From assembly GCF_900167475.1 (NCBI RefSeq), contig NZ_LT796768.1, positions 558,001 to 622,000 on the forward strand: a stretch of DNA of 64,000 nucleotides. The letters run 5' to 3'. This document shows, in pieces, positions 1 to 8,002 of this stretch (its first letter is position 1; each line of letters opens with the position of its first letter). The translations under genes were made by a program, and so were the position numbers. The stretch comes from Aeromicrobium choanae (GTDB taxonomy: Bacteria > Actinomycetota > Actinomycetes > Propionibacteriales > Nocardioidaceae). Under the pieces are notes generated by a model. That model was not told where the DNA came from. It saw only the letters and a program-made list of their open reading frames with translations, and made no database searches.

Positions 1-193
1 GCCCACCGATCACCTCAGCGTCGACCTTGACCTTGGAGGCGTCGGCACCGGCCGTCACCTGGTCACCGTCGACCACCATGACCGCGGCGAGCTGGACGGT
101 GTCGCCCTCGGTCGCCTGGACCTGGTCGATCGAGATGACGTCGCCGACCGCGACCTTGGCCTGGCCGCCGCCATTGCGCACGATTGCGTACAC
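1..193 (-). CDS. rplU: 50S ribosomal protein L21, N-terminal part (cut by window edge)
   Basis: The first 64 residues of L21 are visible; the gene runs off the left edge. The opening MYAIVRNGGGQAKVAVGDVI and a later VDGDQVTAG segment are typical of bacterial L21, a 23S rRNA-binding protein of the large subunit. Two GTG codons in a row (196 and 193) could serve as start. The second gives the family-typical M-Y-A-I-V opening, and a GAGG motif lies 6-9 bases upstream of the pair. It follows rne on the same strand after about 95 bases, the usual actinobacterial rne-rplU order. Confidence 0.9.
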   Translation of the reverse strand, partial: MYAIVRNGGGQAKVAVGDVISIDQVQATEGDTVQLAAVMVVDGDQVTAGADASKVKVDAEVIGG

Positions 194-250
194 CACGGGA
201 TTCCTCACTCTGTACTGAAAAAGACTGGGTCGTGAACTGGGTCCTGCAAA

Positions 251-284
251 AGAGTCTGAGCAGCACGCTGAGCGCACCGACTCT
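251..284 (-). terminator. Possible terminator between rne and rplU
   Basis: Just past the rne stop, AGAGTC (251-256) and GACTCT (279-284) can pair as a 6-bp stem. On the minus strand the second arm is followed by TTTTGC. The inner 22 bases pair poorly, so this is a weak intrinsic terminator at best. It might let rplU be transcribed from its own promoter in the remaining 60 bases. Confidence 0.3.
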
Positions 285-289
285 CGATT

Positions 290-2635
290 CTACTCGGGCG
301 CCCCGTCCTCGGTCAAAACGGGTGCCTCCTGGGCCTGCGGCGTCTCTGCGACGGGCTGCGGTTCCGGCGCCTGATCGACCTGGGGCTGCTCGCTCCGGGG
401 CTCGTCGGCCTTGGGCTCCTCGGCCTTGGGCTCCTCGGCCTTCGGCTCGTCGGACTTGGACTCCTCGCCCTTGCCCTGGCGCTGCTGGCGTCCGCCACCG
501 TTGCCGTTGCCGTTGCCGCCGCCGGCGTTGCCGCCACGGCCCGAGCGACCACCGCGGCGTCCGCGACGCTGGCCCTCGTCCTTCTTCGGCTCGACCGGGG
601 CGTCCTGGATGACGACGCCGCGACCCTGGCACTCCTCGCAGTCGTGGCTGAAGGACTCCAGCAGGCCCGTGCCGATGCGCTTGCGCGTCATCTGGACCAG
701 GCCCAGCGAGGTGACCTCCGCGACCTGGTGGCGCGTGCGGTCGCGGCCCAGGCACTCGACGAGGCGACGCATGACGAGGTCGCGGTTGCTCTCGAGCACC
801 ATGTCGATGAAGTCGATGACGATGATGCCGCCGAGGTCGCGCAGGCGCAGCTGGCGCACGATCTCCTCGGCCGCCTCGAGGTTGTTCTTGGTGACGGTCT
901 CCTCGAGGTTGCCGCCCGAGCCGGTGAAGCGGCCCGTGTTGACGTCGACCACGACCATCGCCTCGGTGCGGTCGATGACGAGCGACCCGCCCGAGGGCAG
1001 GTGGACCTTGCGGTCCAGCGCCTTGTGGATCTGCTCGTCGAGGCGTCGGGCGGCGAAGATGTCGTCGTCGCCCGTCCCTCCTGAGCCTGTCGAAGGGTCC
1101 CAGCGCTTCACGCGCTCCTCGAGATCGGGCGCGACGTGGGCGATGTACCCGGCTACCATGTCCCAGGCCTCGTCACCCTGGATGGTCAGCGACGCGAAGT
1201 CCTCGTTGAACAGGTCGCGGATGACCTTGATCATCAGGTCGGGCTCGGAGTACAGCAGCTGGGGCGCCTTGCCGGCGGCCACCTTGCTCTCGATGTCCTC
1301 CCAGCGCGCGGTCAGCGCGGCGATGTCGCGCTGCAGCTGGTCCTCGGTGGCGCCCTCGGCGGCCGTGCGCACGATGACGCCGGCACTCTCGGGCAGCGCC
1401 TCCTTGAGCAGGCCCTTGAGGCGCGCGCGCTCGTTCTCGGGGAGCTTGCGGCTGATGCCGTTGCTGCCACCGCCGGGCACGTAGACCAGGAAGCGTCCCG
1501 GGAGGCTGACCTGGCTGGTCAGGCGGGCGCCCTTCTGGCCGATCGGGTCCTTGGAGACCTGCACGAGCACGGTCTGGCCGGGCTGGAGCGCGTCCTCGAT
1601 CTTGCGCTGCTTGCCGTTCTGGATGTTCGACCAGTCGACCTCGCCGGCGTAGATGACCGCGTTGCGGCCCGCACCGATGTCGACGAACGCCGCCTCCATG
1701 CTGGGCAGCACGTTCTGGACCTTGCCCAGGTACACGTTGCCGATCAGCGACGTCTGGGACTCGCGGGCGACGTAGTGCTCCACGAGGACCCCGTCCTCGA
1801 GCACGGCGATCTGCGTGTAGTCGTCGCGCTGGCGCACGACCATCTCGCGGTCGACGGCCTCGCGGCGGGCCAGGAACTCGGCCTCGCTGACGATGGGCGC
1901 CCGGCGACGGCCGGCCTCGCGGCCCTCACGGCGGCGCTGCTTCTTGGCCTCGAGGCGGGTGGAGCCGGTGACGCCGGTGATCTCGTCCTCGGCGGTGCGG
2001 CCCTCACGGACCTTGACGACGGTGTTCTCGGGGTCGTCGGGCGATCCCTCGGCGCCCTCGCCGGCACGCGCACGGCGGCGACGGCGACGGGTGGTGGTGG
2101 AGGAGCCGGAGCTCGACTGGTCGTCATCGCCGGACTCGGAGTCGTCGGACTCGTCGGAACCGGAATCGCCGTCGTCGTCGCCGTTGTCCTGGTCGCTCTT
2201 GCGACGGCGGCGTCCTCCGCGGCGGCGCCGGCGGCGTCCGCCCTCGCCCCCGTCGTCGTCGCCGGAGCCGTCCTCGTCGTCATCCTGGTCGCCGTCGGCG
2301 TCGTCCTGCGGCTCGACGCGCTTGCGCTCGCGCGGGGGCGCCAGCTCGGCCGGGGGCGCCTGGAACATCGCACCGACCGGGGGCAGCGTGGAGACCCTGG
2401 GGGCGGTCTCGGTGACCTCGTCCTGCTCGTCCTCGGCGTCCTCGTCCTCGTCCACGTCGCTCACCGGATCGGGCTCGGGGGCCTCCTCCGCGGGCGGGGC
2501 GAACACCGCCGCCGGCGGGCCGGCCGGACGACCCGCGGCGCGGCGGCGCGTGCGGGTGGTGGTGACCAGCGGCGCCTCGGCGGCGTCGTCGGTGGGGGTC
2601 TCGGGCGTGTCGGCCGCGTCGTTCGGATCGAGCAT
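290..2635 (-). CDS. rne: Ribonuclease E/G (Rne/Rng family)
   Basis: This 781-residue single-strand-specific endoribonuclease acts in rRNA, tRNA and mRNA processing. The first ~260 residues are a low-complexity extension of acidic runs, Arg tracts and S-G-D-D repeats, common in actinobacterial RNase E and probably disordered. An S1-type RNA-binding segment (SLIGNVYLGKVQNV) sits near 295. The catalytic core has the metal-binding Asp in VVVDVNTG (~560) and in VIDFIDM (~607), and the Zn-link cysteines in DCEECQGRG (~664/667). The tail is rich in R-G-G and G-N repeats. ATG 2635 was chosen because GAAGGAGAG lies 3-4 bases upstream; an in-frame ATG 33 bases further up lacks a clear ribosome site. 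Residues near 515 read DPSTGSGG, apparently encoded by a REP-like element (see findings). Confidence 0.95.
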   Translation of the reverse strand: MLDPNDAADTPETPTDDAAEAPLVTTTRTRRRAAGRPAGPPAAVFAPPAEEAPEPDPVSDVDEDEDAEDEQDEVTETAPRVSTLPPVGAMFQAPPAELAPPRERKRVEPQDDADGDQDDDEDGSGDDDGGEGGRRRRRRGGRRRRKSDQDNGDDDGDSGSDESDDSESGDDDQSSSGSSTTTRRRRRRARAGEGAEGSPDDPENTVVKVREGRTAEDEITGVTGSTRLEAKKQRRREGREAGRRRAPIVSEAEFLARREAVDREMVVRQRDDYTQIAVLEDGVLVEHYVARESQTSLIGNVYLGKVQNVLPSMEAAFVDIGAGRNAVIYAGEVDWSNIQNGKQRKIEDALQPGQTVLVQVSKDPIGQKGARLTSQVSLPGRFLVYVPGGGSNGISRKLPENERARLKGLLKEALPESAGVIVRTAAEGATEDQLQRDIAALTARWEDIESKVAAGKAPQLLYSEPDLMIKVIRDLFNEDFASLTIQGDEAWDMVAGYIAHVAPDLEERVKRWDPSTGSGGTGDDDIFAARRLDEQIHKALDRKVHLPSGGSLVIDRTEAMVVVDVNTGRFTGSGGNLEETVTKNNLEAAEEIVRQLRLRDLGGIIVIDFIDMVLESNRDLVMRRLVECLGRDRTRHQVAEVTSLGLVQMTRKRIGTGLLESFSHDCEECQGRGVVIQDAPVEPKKDEGQRRGRRGGRSGRGGNAGGGNGNGNGGGRQQRQGKGEESKSDEPKAEEPKAEEPKADEPRSEQPQVDQAPEPQPVAETPQAQEAPVLTEDGAPE
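1071..1100 (-). repeat. REP-like element CCTTCGACAGGCTCAGG inside rne
   Basis: On the minus strand this stretch contains CCTTCGACAGGCTCAGG, which I recognise as the core of a short repeat widespread in many bacterial genomes, usually between genes. Here it lies in frame within rne and encodes the Ser/Thr/Gly-rich DPSTGSGG loop between conserved core segments. That it is an insertion is my inference from the resemblance; there is no second perfect copy in the window. Confidence 0.5.
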
Positions 2636-2769
2636 GTGCTCTCCTTCGCCCGGCAGCGGCGCAGCCACCCACCGGGCTGGTCAATGGTCCCGCGGGACCT
2701 CAAGTCTGTCTCAGGACGGCGCTTAGGCCTGTCACTCGACTCTCCACCCGACCTGCCGCGGTCGACACC

Positions 2770-3546
2770 TCACGGTGCGTCGCGGCCGGTGGCGAGCGGA
2801 TCGCCGACCGTACCGGTCCGAACATCCAGCGGCCCTTGGCTCGAGCGGGTCGCCAGCGGCGCCTTCTCGATCGGCAGGCCGCACAGGGTGCGCAGTCCGG
2901 TGATCACGTCGTCCGGTCGTACCGACGGGGTGTCATGGCGTACGACCACGTCCAGTATCGCACACCCCTGCGCGCCGGTCCGGTCATCGACGTCCAGACG
3001 GACCACGGCCGCCCGGCAGTCGAAGGTGCGCAGGCCCCGCTTCATCATGCGCTCGACGAGCACCTCGTCCCGCGCGAGGAACGCCTCGACCGCGGCCCGG
3101 GCAGCCTCGGGCGGGACCTCGGGCAGCTCGATCGACCAGCGGCTGGCCTCGAGCAGGTCGGCCAGCGCTCCGCCGGGCGACACGATCACGTCGACGACGT
3201 CGAGCCCGTCCGGGAGCGCCGCGTCGAGGGCCGCGCGGACCTCGGCCGGGTCCATCGGCCGGGTCAGCCCGATCTCGGCGAACTCGGCCTCGCTGGCGGC
3301 ACCGGTCGGGGAGGCGCCCGCGTAGGAGATCTTGGGGTGCGGCGTGTAGCCCGAGGAGTGCCCGATCGGCAGGCCGGCGCGGCGGATGGCCCGCTCGAAG
3401 GCGCGGGCGAAGTCACGGTGGCTGGTGAATCGCATCCGGCCCCGCTTGGCGTACCTCAGGCGCAGCTTCTGCACGATCGGCAGCTGCGGGTTCGGGGCCT
3501 CCGGGTTCGGGGTGCCTTCCAGGGTCCTGCTGCCGTCGTTGCTCAC
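2770..3546 (-). CDS. TIGR03936-type radical SAM-associated protein (DUF2344)
   Basis: This 258-residue protein has the DUF2344 signature: LRLRYAKRGRMRFTSHRD near the N-terminus, then HSSGYTPHPKISYA. Members are nearly always encoded beside a B12-binding/radical SAM protein (here 6033-7964) and next to rne, and are thought to act with it, possibly on RNA; the biochemical role is unknown. GTG 3546 starts VSNDGS and follows a GGTGGGG stretch. An ATG 66 bases upstream would add residues that look unlike the family. It lies upstream of rne on the same strand and may be co-transcribed with it. Confidence 0.85.
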   Translation of the reverse strand: MSNDGSRTLEGTPNPEAPNPQLPIVQKLRLRYAKRGRMRFTSHRDFARAFERAIRRAGLPIGHSSGYTPHPKISYAGASPTGAASEAEFAEIGLTRPMDPAEVRAALDAALPDGLDVVDVIVSPGGALADLLEASRWSIELPEVPPEAARAAVEAFLARDEVLVERMMKRGLRTFDCRAAVVRLDVDDRTGAQGCAILDVVVRHDTPSVRPDDVITGLRTLCGLPIEKAPLATRSSQGPLDVRTGTVGDPLATGRDAP

Positions 3547-3610
3547 CCCACCAGCGTACGGCGGCCCGCTCCGGGACCGCGGTCCCGTCCGCGCCGCTAC
3601 CGTGGGTCCC

Positions 3611-4423
3611 ATGCGTCACACGATCGCCCTGCTCCTGACCGCGTCCGCCCTGGTCGTGGCCAGTGCCCCCGCGGGGGCAGCGGCGACGGTTCCCACCAAG
3701 GTCGCGGGGTTCACCGCGAAGAGCCAGACCGCCGCTCCCGGCGCCTCGGTCCGGTTCTCGGTCAAGGTCACCGCCAAGGGCCGGGCGTCGGCGCGTCGCG
3801 TCGTCTCGCTCCAGCGGCACGTCGGCGGCCGGTGGGTGCGCGCCGACCGCGCCCGCACCAACGCCTACGGGCGCGTCGTCCTGCGCCACCGCGTGGGCAC
3901 GAAGGCGGGCGTCGCGACGAAGCTGAGGGTCCGGGTCGCCGCGAAGGGCCGGCTGCGCGCCGTGAACAGCAGCGTCAAGAAGGTCACCGTCCGGGCTCCC
4001 TGGACGCCCGACGCGCGATCGAAGGAGATCCTGTCGCTCGTGAACGAGGCTCGCTCGACGGCACGGTCGTGCGGCTCGGAGCCGTTCGCCGCGCGAGGTC
4101 CCGTGCGCCTCGAGTCGCGTCTCTCGTCCGCTGCGCAACGTCACGCCCTCGACATGGCGACGCACGACTTCTTCAGCCACACCGGTTCGAACGGATCCGA
4201 CCTGAGCGACCGGGTCGACGCGCAGGGCTACGACTGGTCCCGGCTCGGCGAGAACATCGCCGCCGGCCAGCAGTCGCCGAAGCAGGTCGTCGGCGCCTGG
4301 CTGGCGAGCCCCGGCCACTGCAGGAACATCATGGGCCCGTTCACCGAGCTCGGCGTCGGCTACGCCACGGGCGACACCCGGTACGGGACGTACTGGGTCC
4401 AGGACTTCGGGACGCCGCGCTGA
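3611..4423 (+). CDS. Secreted CAP-domain (SCP/YkwD-like) protein
   Basis: This 270-residue protein has a signal peptide (residues 1 to ~24, cleavage after AGAAA likely). A beta-rich Ig-like segment (~25-130) has the V-S-L-Q-R and R-V-V-L-R-H pattern seen in surface proteins. The C-terminal CAP domain spans ~137-270: LVNEARS, a His in HDFFSHTGS (~190), GENIAAGQ (~214) and GHCRNIMGP (~236) are the family landmarks. Bacterial YkwD-type CAP proteins are extracellular, and most have no defined activity. The start ATG overlaps the upstream promoter region of the divergent DUF2344 gene. The MFS gene follows after two bases. Confidence 0.85.
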   Translation: MRHTIALLLTASALVVASAPAGAAATVPTKVAGFTAKSQTAAPGASVRFSVKVTAKGRASARRVVSLQRHVGGRWVRADRARTNAYGRVVLRHRVGTKAGVATKLRVRVAAKGRLRAVNSSVKKVTVRAPWTPDARSKEILSLVNEARSTARSCGSEPFAARGPVRLESRLSSAAQRHALDMATHDFFSHTGSNGSDLSDRVDAQGYDWSRLGENIAAGQQSPKQVVGAWLASPGHCRNIMGPFTELGVGYATGDTRYGTYWVQDFGTPR

Positions 4424-4425
4424 CC

Positions 4426-5625
4426 GTGACCTCCTCCCCCACCACGCCGACCACCGGCGGCCGCTGGCTCGTCGGCGCGGCCATCGTCCTGCTCGCCCTG
4501 AACCTTCGCGTCGTCGTGGCGAGCCTGGGCGTCGTCCTGCCCGAGGTGCGCCAGGACCTGGCCATGACCCCCACCACCGCTGGAGTGCTGACGACCCTCC
4601 CGGTGCTGTGCTTCGCCGTGATCGGCTTCAGCTCCGGCGGGCTCGTCCGCCGGTTCGGGCTGCACCACGCCACCGTGGCGCTGCTGGCCCTGCTCGCCGC
4701 CGGTCTCGTCGCCCGGACCCTGCTCGACGACACCGTGCTGTTCCTCAGCACGACGGCCATCGCCCTGGCCGGTGCCGCGGTCGGCAACGTCATCCTGCCG
4801 CCCCTGGCAAAGGTGCACTTCCCCGATCGCATCCCCCTGATCAGCGCTCTCTACGGAGCCGCGATCATGGCGGGCGCGACGATCGCGTCGATCACGACCG
4901 TTCCCCTCAGCGAGGCACTCGGCGGCTGGCGCCCCGGGCTGGCGGCCTGGGCCCTGCTCGCGGCCCTCACGATCCTGCCGTGGCTGACCCTGCTGCGGCA
5001 CGACGTCCACACCGGCCCCGCCACGGGCGACCGCCTGCCGATGAGGGAGATCGTGCGCTCGCCCCTGGCGTGGGCGATGGTCGCGTGCTTCGGAGCCCAG
5101 TCGGCCGGGGCTTACGCGCAGTTCGGCTGGTACCCCGAGATCCTCATCGACGGAGGCGTCGGCGAGCACCAGGCCGGCGTGCTGCTCGGGGTCATCACGG
5201 GCGTCGGGATCCCCCTGACGCTGGCGCTGCCCTGGCTCATGGCCCGGACGGGCGACACGCCCGTGCTGCCACTGTTCTTCGGAACCGTCACGGCCGCGGG
5301 CTGGCTCGGCGTGCTGATCGCGCCGGCGAGCCTCCCGGTGCTGTGGTCGGTGCTGCTCGGGCTCGGCGGCGGCGCCTTCACGTGGGTCCTGGCGATGATC
5401 GGCAAGCGCACCCGCACGCCCGCCGCGACGACGGCACTCTCGTTGCTGACCCAGGGGCTCGGCTACCTGCTGGCAGGACTCGGCCCGTTCGGCGTCGGGG
5501 CGCTCCACGACGCCACCGGCTCATGGGACGCGCCCCTCATCGCCCTCATTGCCTCGACCGTGGTGATCACCACGGCAGGCGTCGTCATCAGCCGCCCCCG
5601 CATGCTCGAGGACACCCTGCGCTAA
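4426..5625 (+). CDS. MFS transporter, CynX/NimT family
   Basis: This 399-residue integral membrane protein has about 12 hydrophobic helices. LALNLRVVVASLGVVLPEVRQDL in helix 1 and the FGAQSAGAYAQFGWYPEIL segment before helix 7 are characteristic of the CynX/NimT branch (cyanate, 2-nitroimidazole and related carriers). The substrate cannot be predicted. GTG 4426 begins two bases after the CAP-gene stop, suggesting co-transcription, though a functional link is not evident. The ribosome site is poor (GGGACG), so coupling to the preceding stop is likely. Confidence 0.85.
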   Translation: MTSSPTTPTTGGRWLVGAAIVLLALNLRVVVASLGVVLPEVRQDLAMTPTTAGVLTTLPVLCFAVIGFSSGGLVRRFGLHHATVALLALLAAGLVARTLLDDTVLFLSTTAIALAGAAVGNVILPPLAKVHFPDRIPLISALYGAAIMAGATIASITTVPLSEALGGWRPGLAAWALLAALTILPWLTLLRHDVHTGPATGDRLPMREIVRSPLAWAMVACFGAQSAGAYAQFGWYPEILIDGGVGEHQAGVLLGVITGVGIPLTLALPWLMARTGDTPVLPLFFGTVTAAGWLGVLIAPASLPVLWSVLLGLGGGAFTWVLAMIGKRTRTPAATTALSLLTQGLGYLLAGLGPFGVGALHDATGSWDAPLIALIASTVVITTAGVVISRPRMLEDTLR

Positions 5626-5632
5626 CGGCCGG

Positions 5633-6031
5633 TCAGTCGGCCGTGTCGAACCGGCGGTCGATCACGTCGAGCCCGTAGGAGAGCACCGCCGCCGCGGCGC
5701 CGAGCACCAGGCGGGGATGGGGCACGTTCCGGCGCACGAGCGCCTGCTCGAACGCGCGGTCCACCACGAACCCCACGACGGTCACTCCGACGACGAGGGC
5801 GCCCACCCCCGCGCCGATCGCGGCCGACTGCTGGGCCGGCACCGGCTCGCGAGGGGCGGCGATGACGTCGGGGCGGTTCAGGGCGACGTAGGTCGCTCCC
5901 CCGGCCAGGACGCCCGAGCCACCGGCGACGGCGGCCCTGACCCCGCGCGGGGCCCGGCCGATCGGCACGATCGACGCGACACCGGTGAGCACGGCGAACG
6001 CCAGCGACTGGCGCGGCGACTGCTTCCCCAC
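5633..6031 (-). CDS. Small hypothetical membrane protein
   Basis: This 132-residue protein has three or four hydrophobic segments (~10-25, 33-50, 70-92 and 108-124) separated by short basic loops. I do not recognise a family. GTG 6031 lies one base after the stop of the radical SAM gene upstream on the same strand, so it is probably translated by coupling. It ends seven bases from the convergent MFS gene. Confidence 0.65.
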   Translation of the reverse strand: MGKQSPRQSLAFAVLTGVASIVPIGRAPRGVRAAVAGGSGVLAGGATYVALNRPDVIAAPREPVPAQQSAAIGAGVGALVVGVTVVGFVVDRAFEQALVRRNVPHPRLVLGAAAAVLSYGLDVIDRRFDTAD

Positions 6032-6032
6032 C

Positions 6033-7964
6033 TCAGACCACCGACAGCGGCAGGAGCTTCTGCCCGGTCGGGCCGATCTGGATCTCCAGATCCATCTCAG
6101 GACACACGCCGCAGTCGAAGCACGGCGTCCAGCGGCAGTCCTCGACCTCGGCGGCACCGTCGGGATCGATGGAGTCCTGCCAGTCCTCCCAGAGCCACTC
6201 GCGGTCGAGGCCGGAGTCCATGTGGTCCCACGGCAGGACCTCGTCGTGCTCGCGCTCGCGGATGGTGAACCAGTCGAGGTCGACGCCCAGCGGTGTGAGC
6301 ACCTCGGCCGACTTCTGCGCCCAGCGGTCGTAGCTGAAGTGCTCGCTCCAGCCGTCGAAGCGGCCGCCGTCGCGCCACACCGCCTCGATGACCTGTCCGA
6401 CGCGGCGGTCGCCGCGCGAGAGCAGTCCTTCGACGATGCCCGGCTTGCCGTCGTGGTAGCGGAAGCCGATCGCCTTGCCGTACCGCTTGTCGGACTGCAC
6501 CGAGGCGCGCAGCTTGCGCAGGCGCTCGTCGGTGGTCTCGTGGTCGAGCTGCGCGGCCCATTGGAACGGCGTGTGGGGCTTGGGCACGAAGCCGCCGATC
6601 GAGACGGTGCAGCGGATGTCGCGGCGGCCCGAGACCTCGCGGCCCGTGTCGATGACGCGCTTCGCGAGCTCGCCGATCTGCAGCACGTCCTCGTCGGTCT
6701 CGGTGGGAAGGCCGCACATGAAGTAGAGCTTCACCTGGCGCCAGCCGTGCGAGAACGCGGCGGAGACGGTGCGGATCAGGTCGTCCTCGCTGACCATCTT
6801 GTTGATGACCTTGCGCAGGCGGTCGCTGCCGCCCTCGGGCGCGAACGTGAGGCCCGAGCGGCGGCCGTTGCGGCTGAACTCGTTGGCCAGGGTGATGTTG
6901 AAGGCGTCCACGCGGGTCGACGGCAGCGAGAGCGACGTGTTGGTGCCCTCGTAACGGTCGCCGAGCTGCTTGGCGACCTCGCCGATCTCGGAGTGGTCGG
7001 CGCTGGAGAGGCTCAGCAGGCCGACCTCCTCGAAGCCGGACTCCTTCAGGCCGTTGTCGACCATCTGGCCGATCGTCTGGATCGAGCGCTCGCGGACCGG
7101 GCGGGTGATCATGCCCGCCTGGCAGAAGCGGCAGCCGCGCGTGCAACCGCGGAAGATCTCCACGCTGAAGCGCTCGTGCACCGTCTCGGCGAGCGGCACG
7201 AGCGGCTTCTTCGGGTACGGCCAGCTGTCGAGGTCCATCAGCGTGTGCTTCGCGACCCGCACCGGGACCCCGGGACGGTTCGGCGCGATCGCGCCGATCT
7301 GCCCGTCGGGGCGGTAGGAGACGTCGTAGAACTTCGGCACGTAGACGCCGCCGGACGCGGCCAGCCGGGCCAGCACCTCGTCACGGCCTCCGGGACGGCC
7401 CTCGGCCTTCCACTCGCGCACGACCTCACTGATCGCGAGCACGACCTCCTCGCCGTCGCCCATCACGGCGGCGTCGACGAAGTCGGCGATCGGCTCGGGA
7501 TTGAAGGCGCTGTGCCCGCCGGCCAGCACGATCGGGTGCGAGTCGTCGCGGTCGACCGCGTGCAGGGGGATGCCGGCCAGGTCGAGCGCGGTCAGCATGT
7601 TCGTGTAGCCGAGCTCGGTGGAGAAGCTGAGCCCGAACAGGTCGAACGCCCCCACCGGGCGGTGCGCGTCCACGGTGAACTGCGGGATGTCGTGCTCGCG
7701 GAGCACGGCCTCCATGTCGGGCATGACCGCGTACGTGCGCTCGGCGAGGATGCCGTCGCGCTCGTTGAGGACCTCGTAGAGGATCTGGACGCCCTGGTTC
7801 GGCAGGCCCACCTCGTAGGCGTCGGGGTACATCAGCGCCCAGCGGACGTCGGCCTCGTCCCAGTCCTTGACGGTCGAGTTCAGCTCGCCGCCGATGTACT
7901 GGATGGGCTTGGAGACCCCCGCGAGCAGCGGCTCGAGCCGGGGGTAGACGGAGTCGACAGGCAT
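6033..7964 (-). CDS. TIGR03960-type B12-binding/radical SAM protein
   Basis: This 643-residue protein has an N-terminal cobalamin-binding-like Rossmann region (~40-200, including GLSFSTELGYTNML and VLAGGHSAFNPEP) and a radical SAM core. The [4Fe-4S] ligands are in CTRGCRFC (Cys 274, 278, 281). The C-terminal part has further cysteines (CRWTPCFDCGVCPE near 620) that could bind a second cluster. Its partner is the DUF2344 protein at 2770-3546. The pair is widespread in bacteria and presumed to modify an RNA or protein; the substrate is unproven. ATG 7964 gives the family-typical MPVDSVYPRLE opening; the open frame continues upstream but only as antisense to the CHAP gene. Confidence 0.9.
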   Translation of the reverse strand: MPVDSVYPRLEPLLAGVSKPIQYIGGELNSTVKDWDEADVRWALMYPDAYEVGLPNQGVQILYEVLNERDGILAERTYAVMPDMEAVLREHDIPQFTVDAHRPVGAFDLFGLSFSTELGYTNMLTALDLAGIPLHAVDRDDSHPIVLAGGHSAFNPEPIADFVDAAVMGDGEEVVLAISEVVREWKAEGRPGGRDEVLARLAASGGVYVPKFYDVSYRPDGQIGAIAPNRPGVPVRVAKHTLMDLDSWPYPKKPLVPLAETVHERFSVEIFRGCTRGCRFCQAGMITRPVRERSIQTIGQMVDNGLKESGFEEVGLLSLSSADHSEIGEVAKQLGDRYEGTNTSLSLPSTRVDAFNITLANEFSRNGRRSGLTFAPEGGSDRLRKVINKMVSEDDLIRTVSAAFSHGWRQVKLYFMCGLPTETDEDVLQIGELAKRVIDTGREVSGRRDIRCTVSIGGFVPKPHTPFQWAAQLDHETTDERLRKLRASVQSDKRYGKAIGFRYHDGKPGIVEGLLSRGDRRVGQVIEAVWRDGGRFDGWSEHFSYDRWAQKSAEVLTPLGVDLDWFTIREREHDEVLPWDHMDSGLDREWLWEDWQDSIDPDGAAEVEDCRWTPCFDCGVCPEMDLEIQIGPTGQKLLPLSVV

Positions 7965-8002
7965 GACACCAGCGTACGTGGCCGCGAGCAGTGGCCCGGA
8001 CG

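Noticed and set aside
2686-2699. Palindrome GGTCCCGCGGGACC in the rne leader as an operator
   Set aside because: A single 14-bp GC palindrome is expected by chance in this composition and has no partner site or promoter context.
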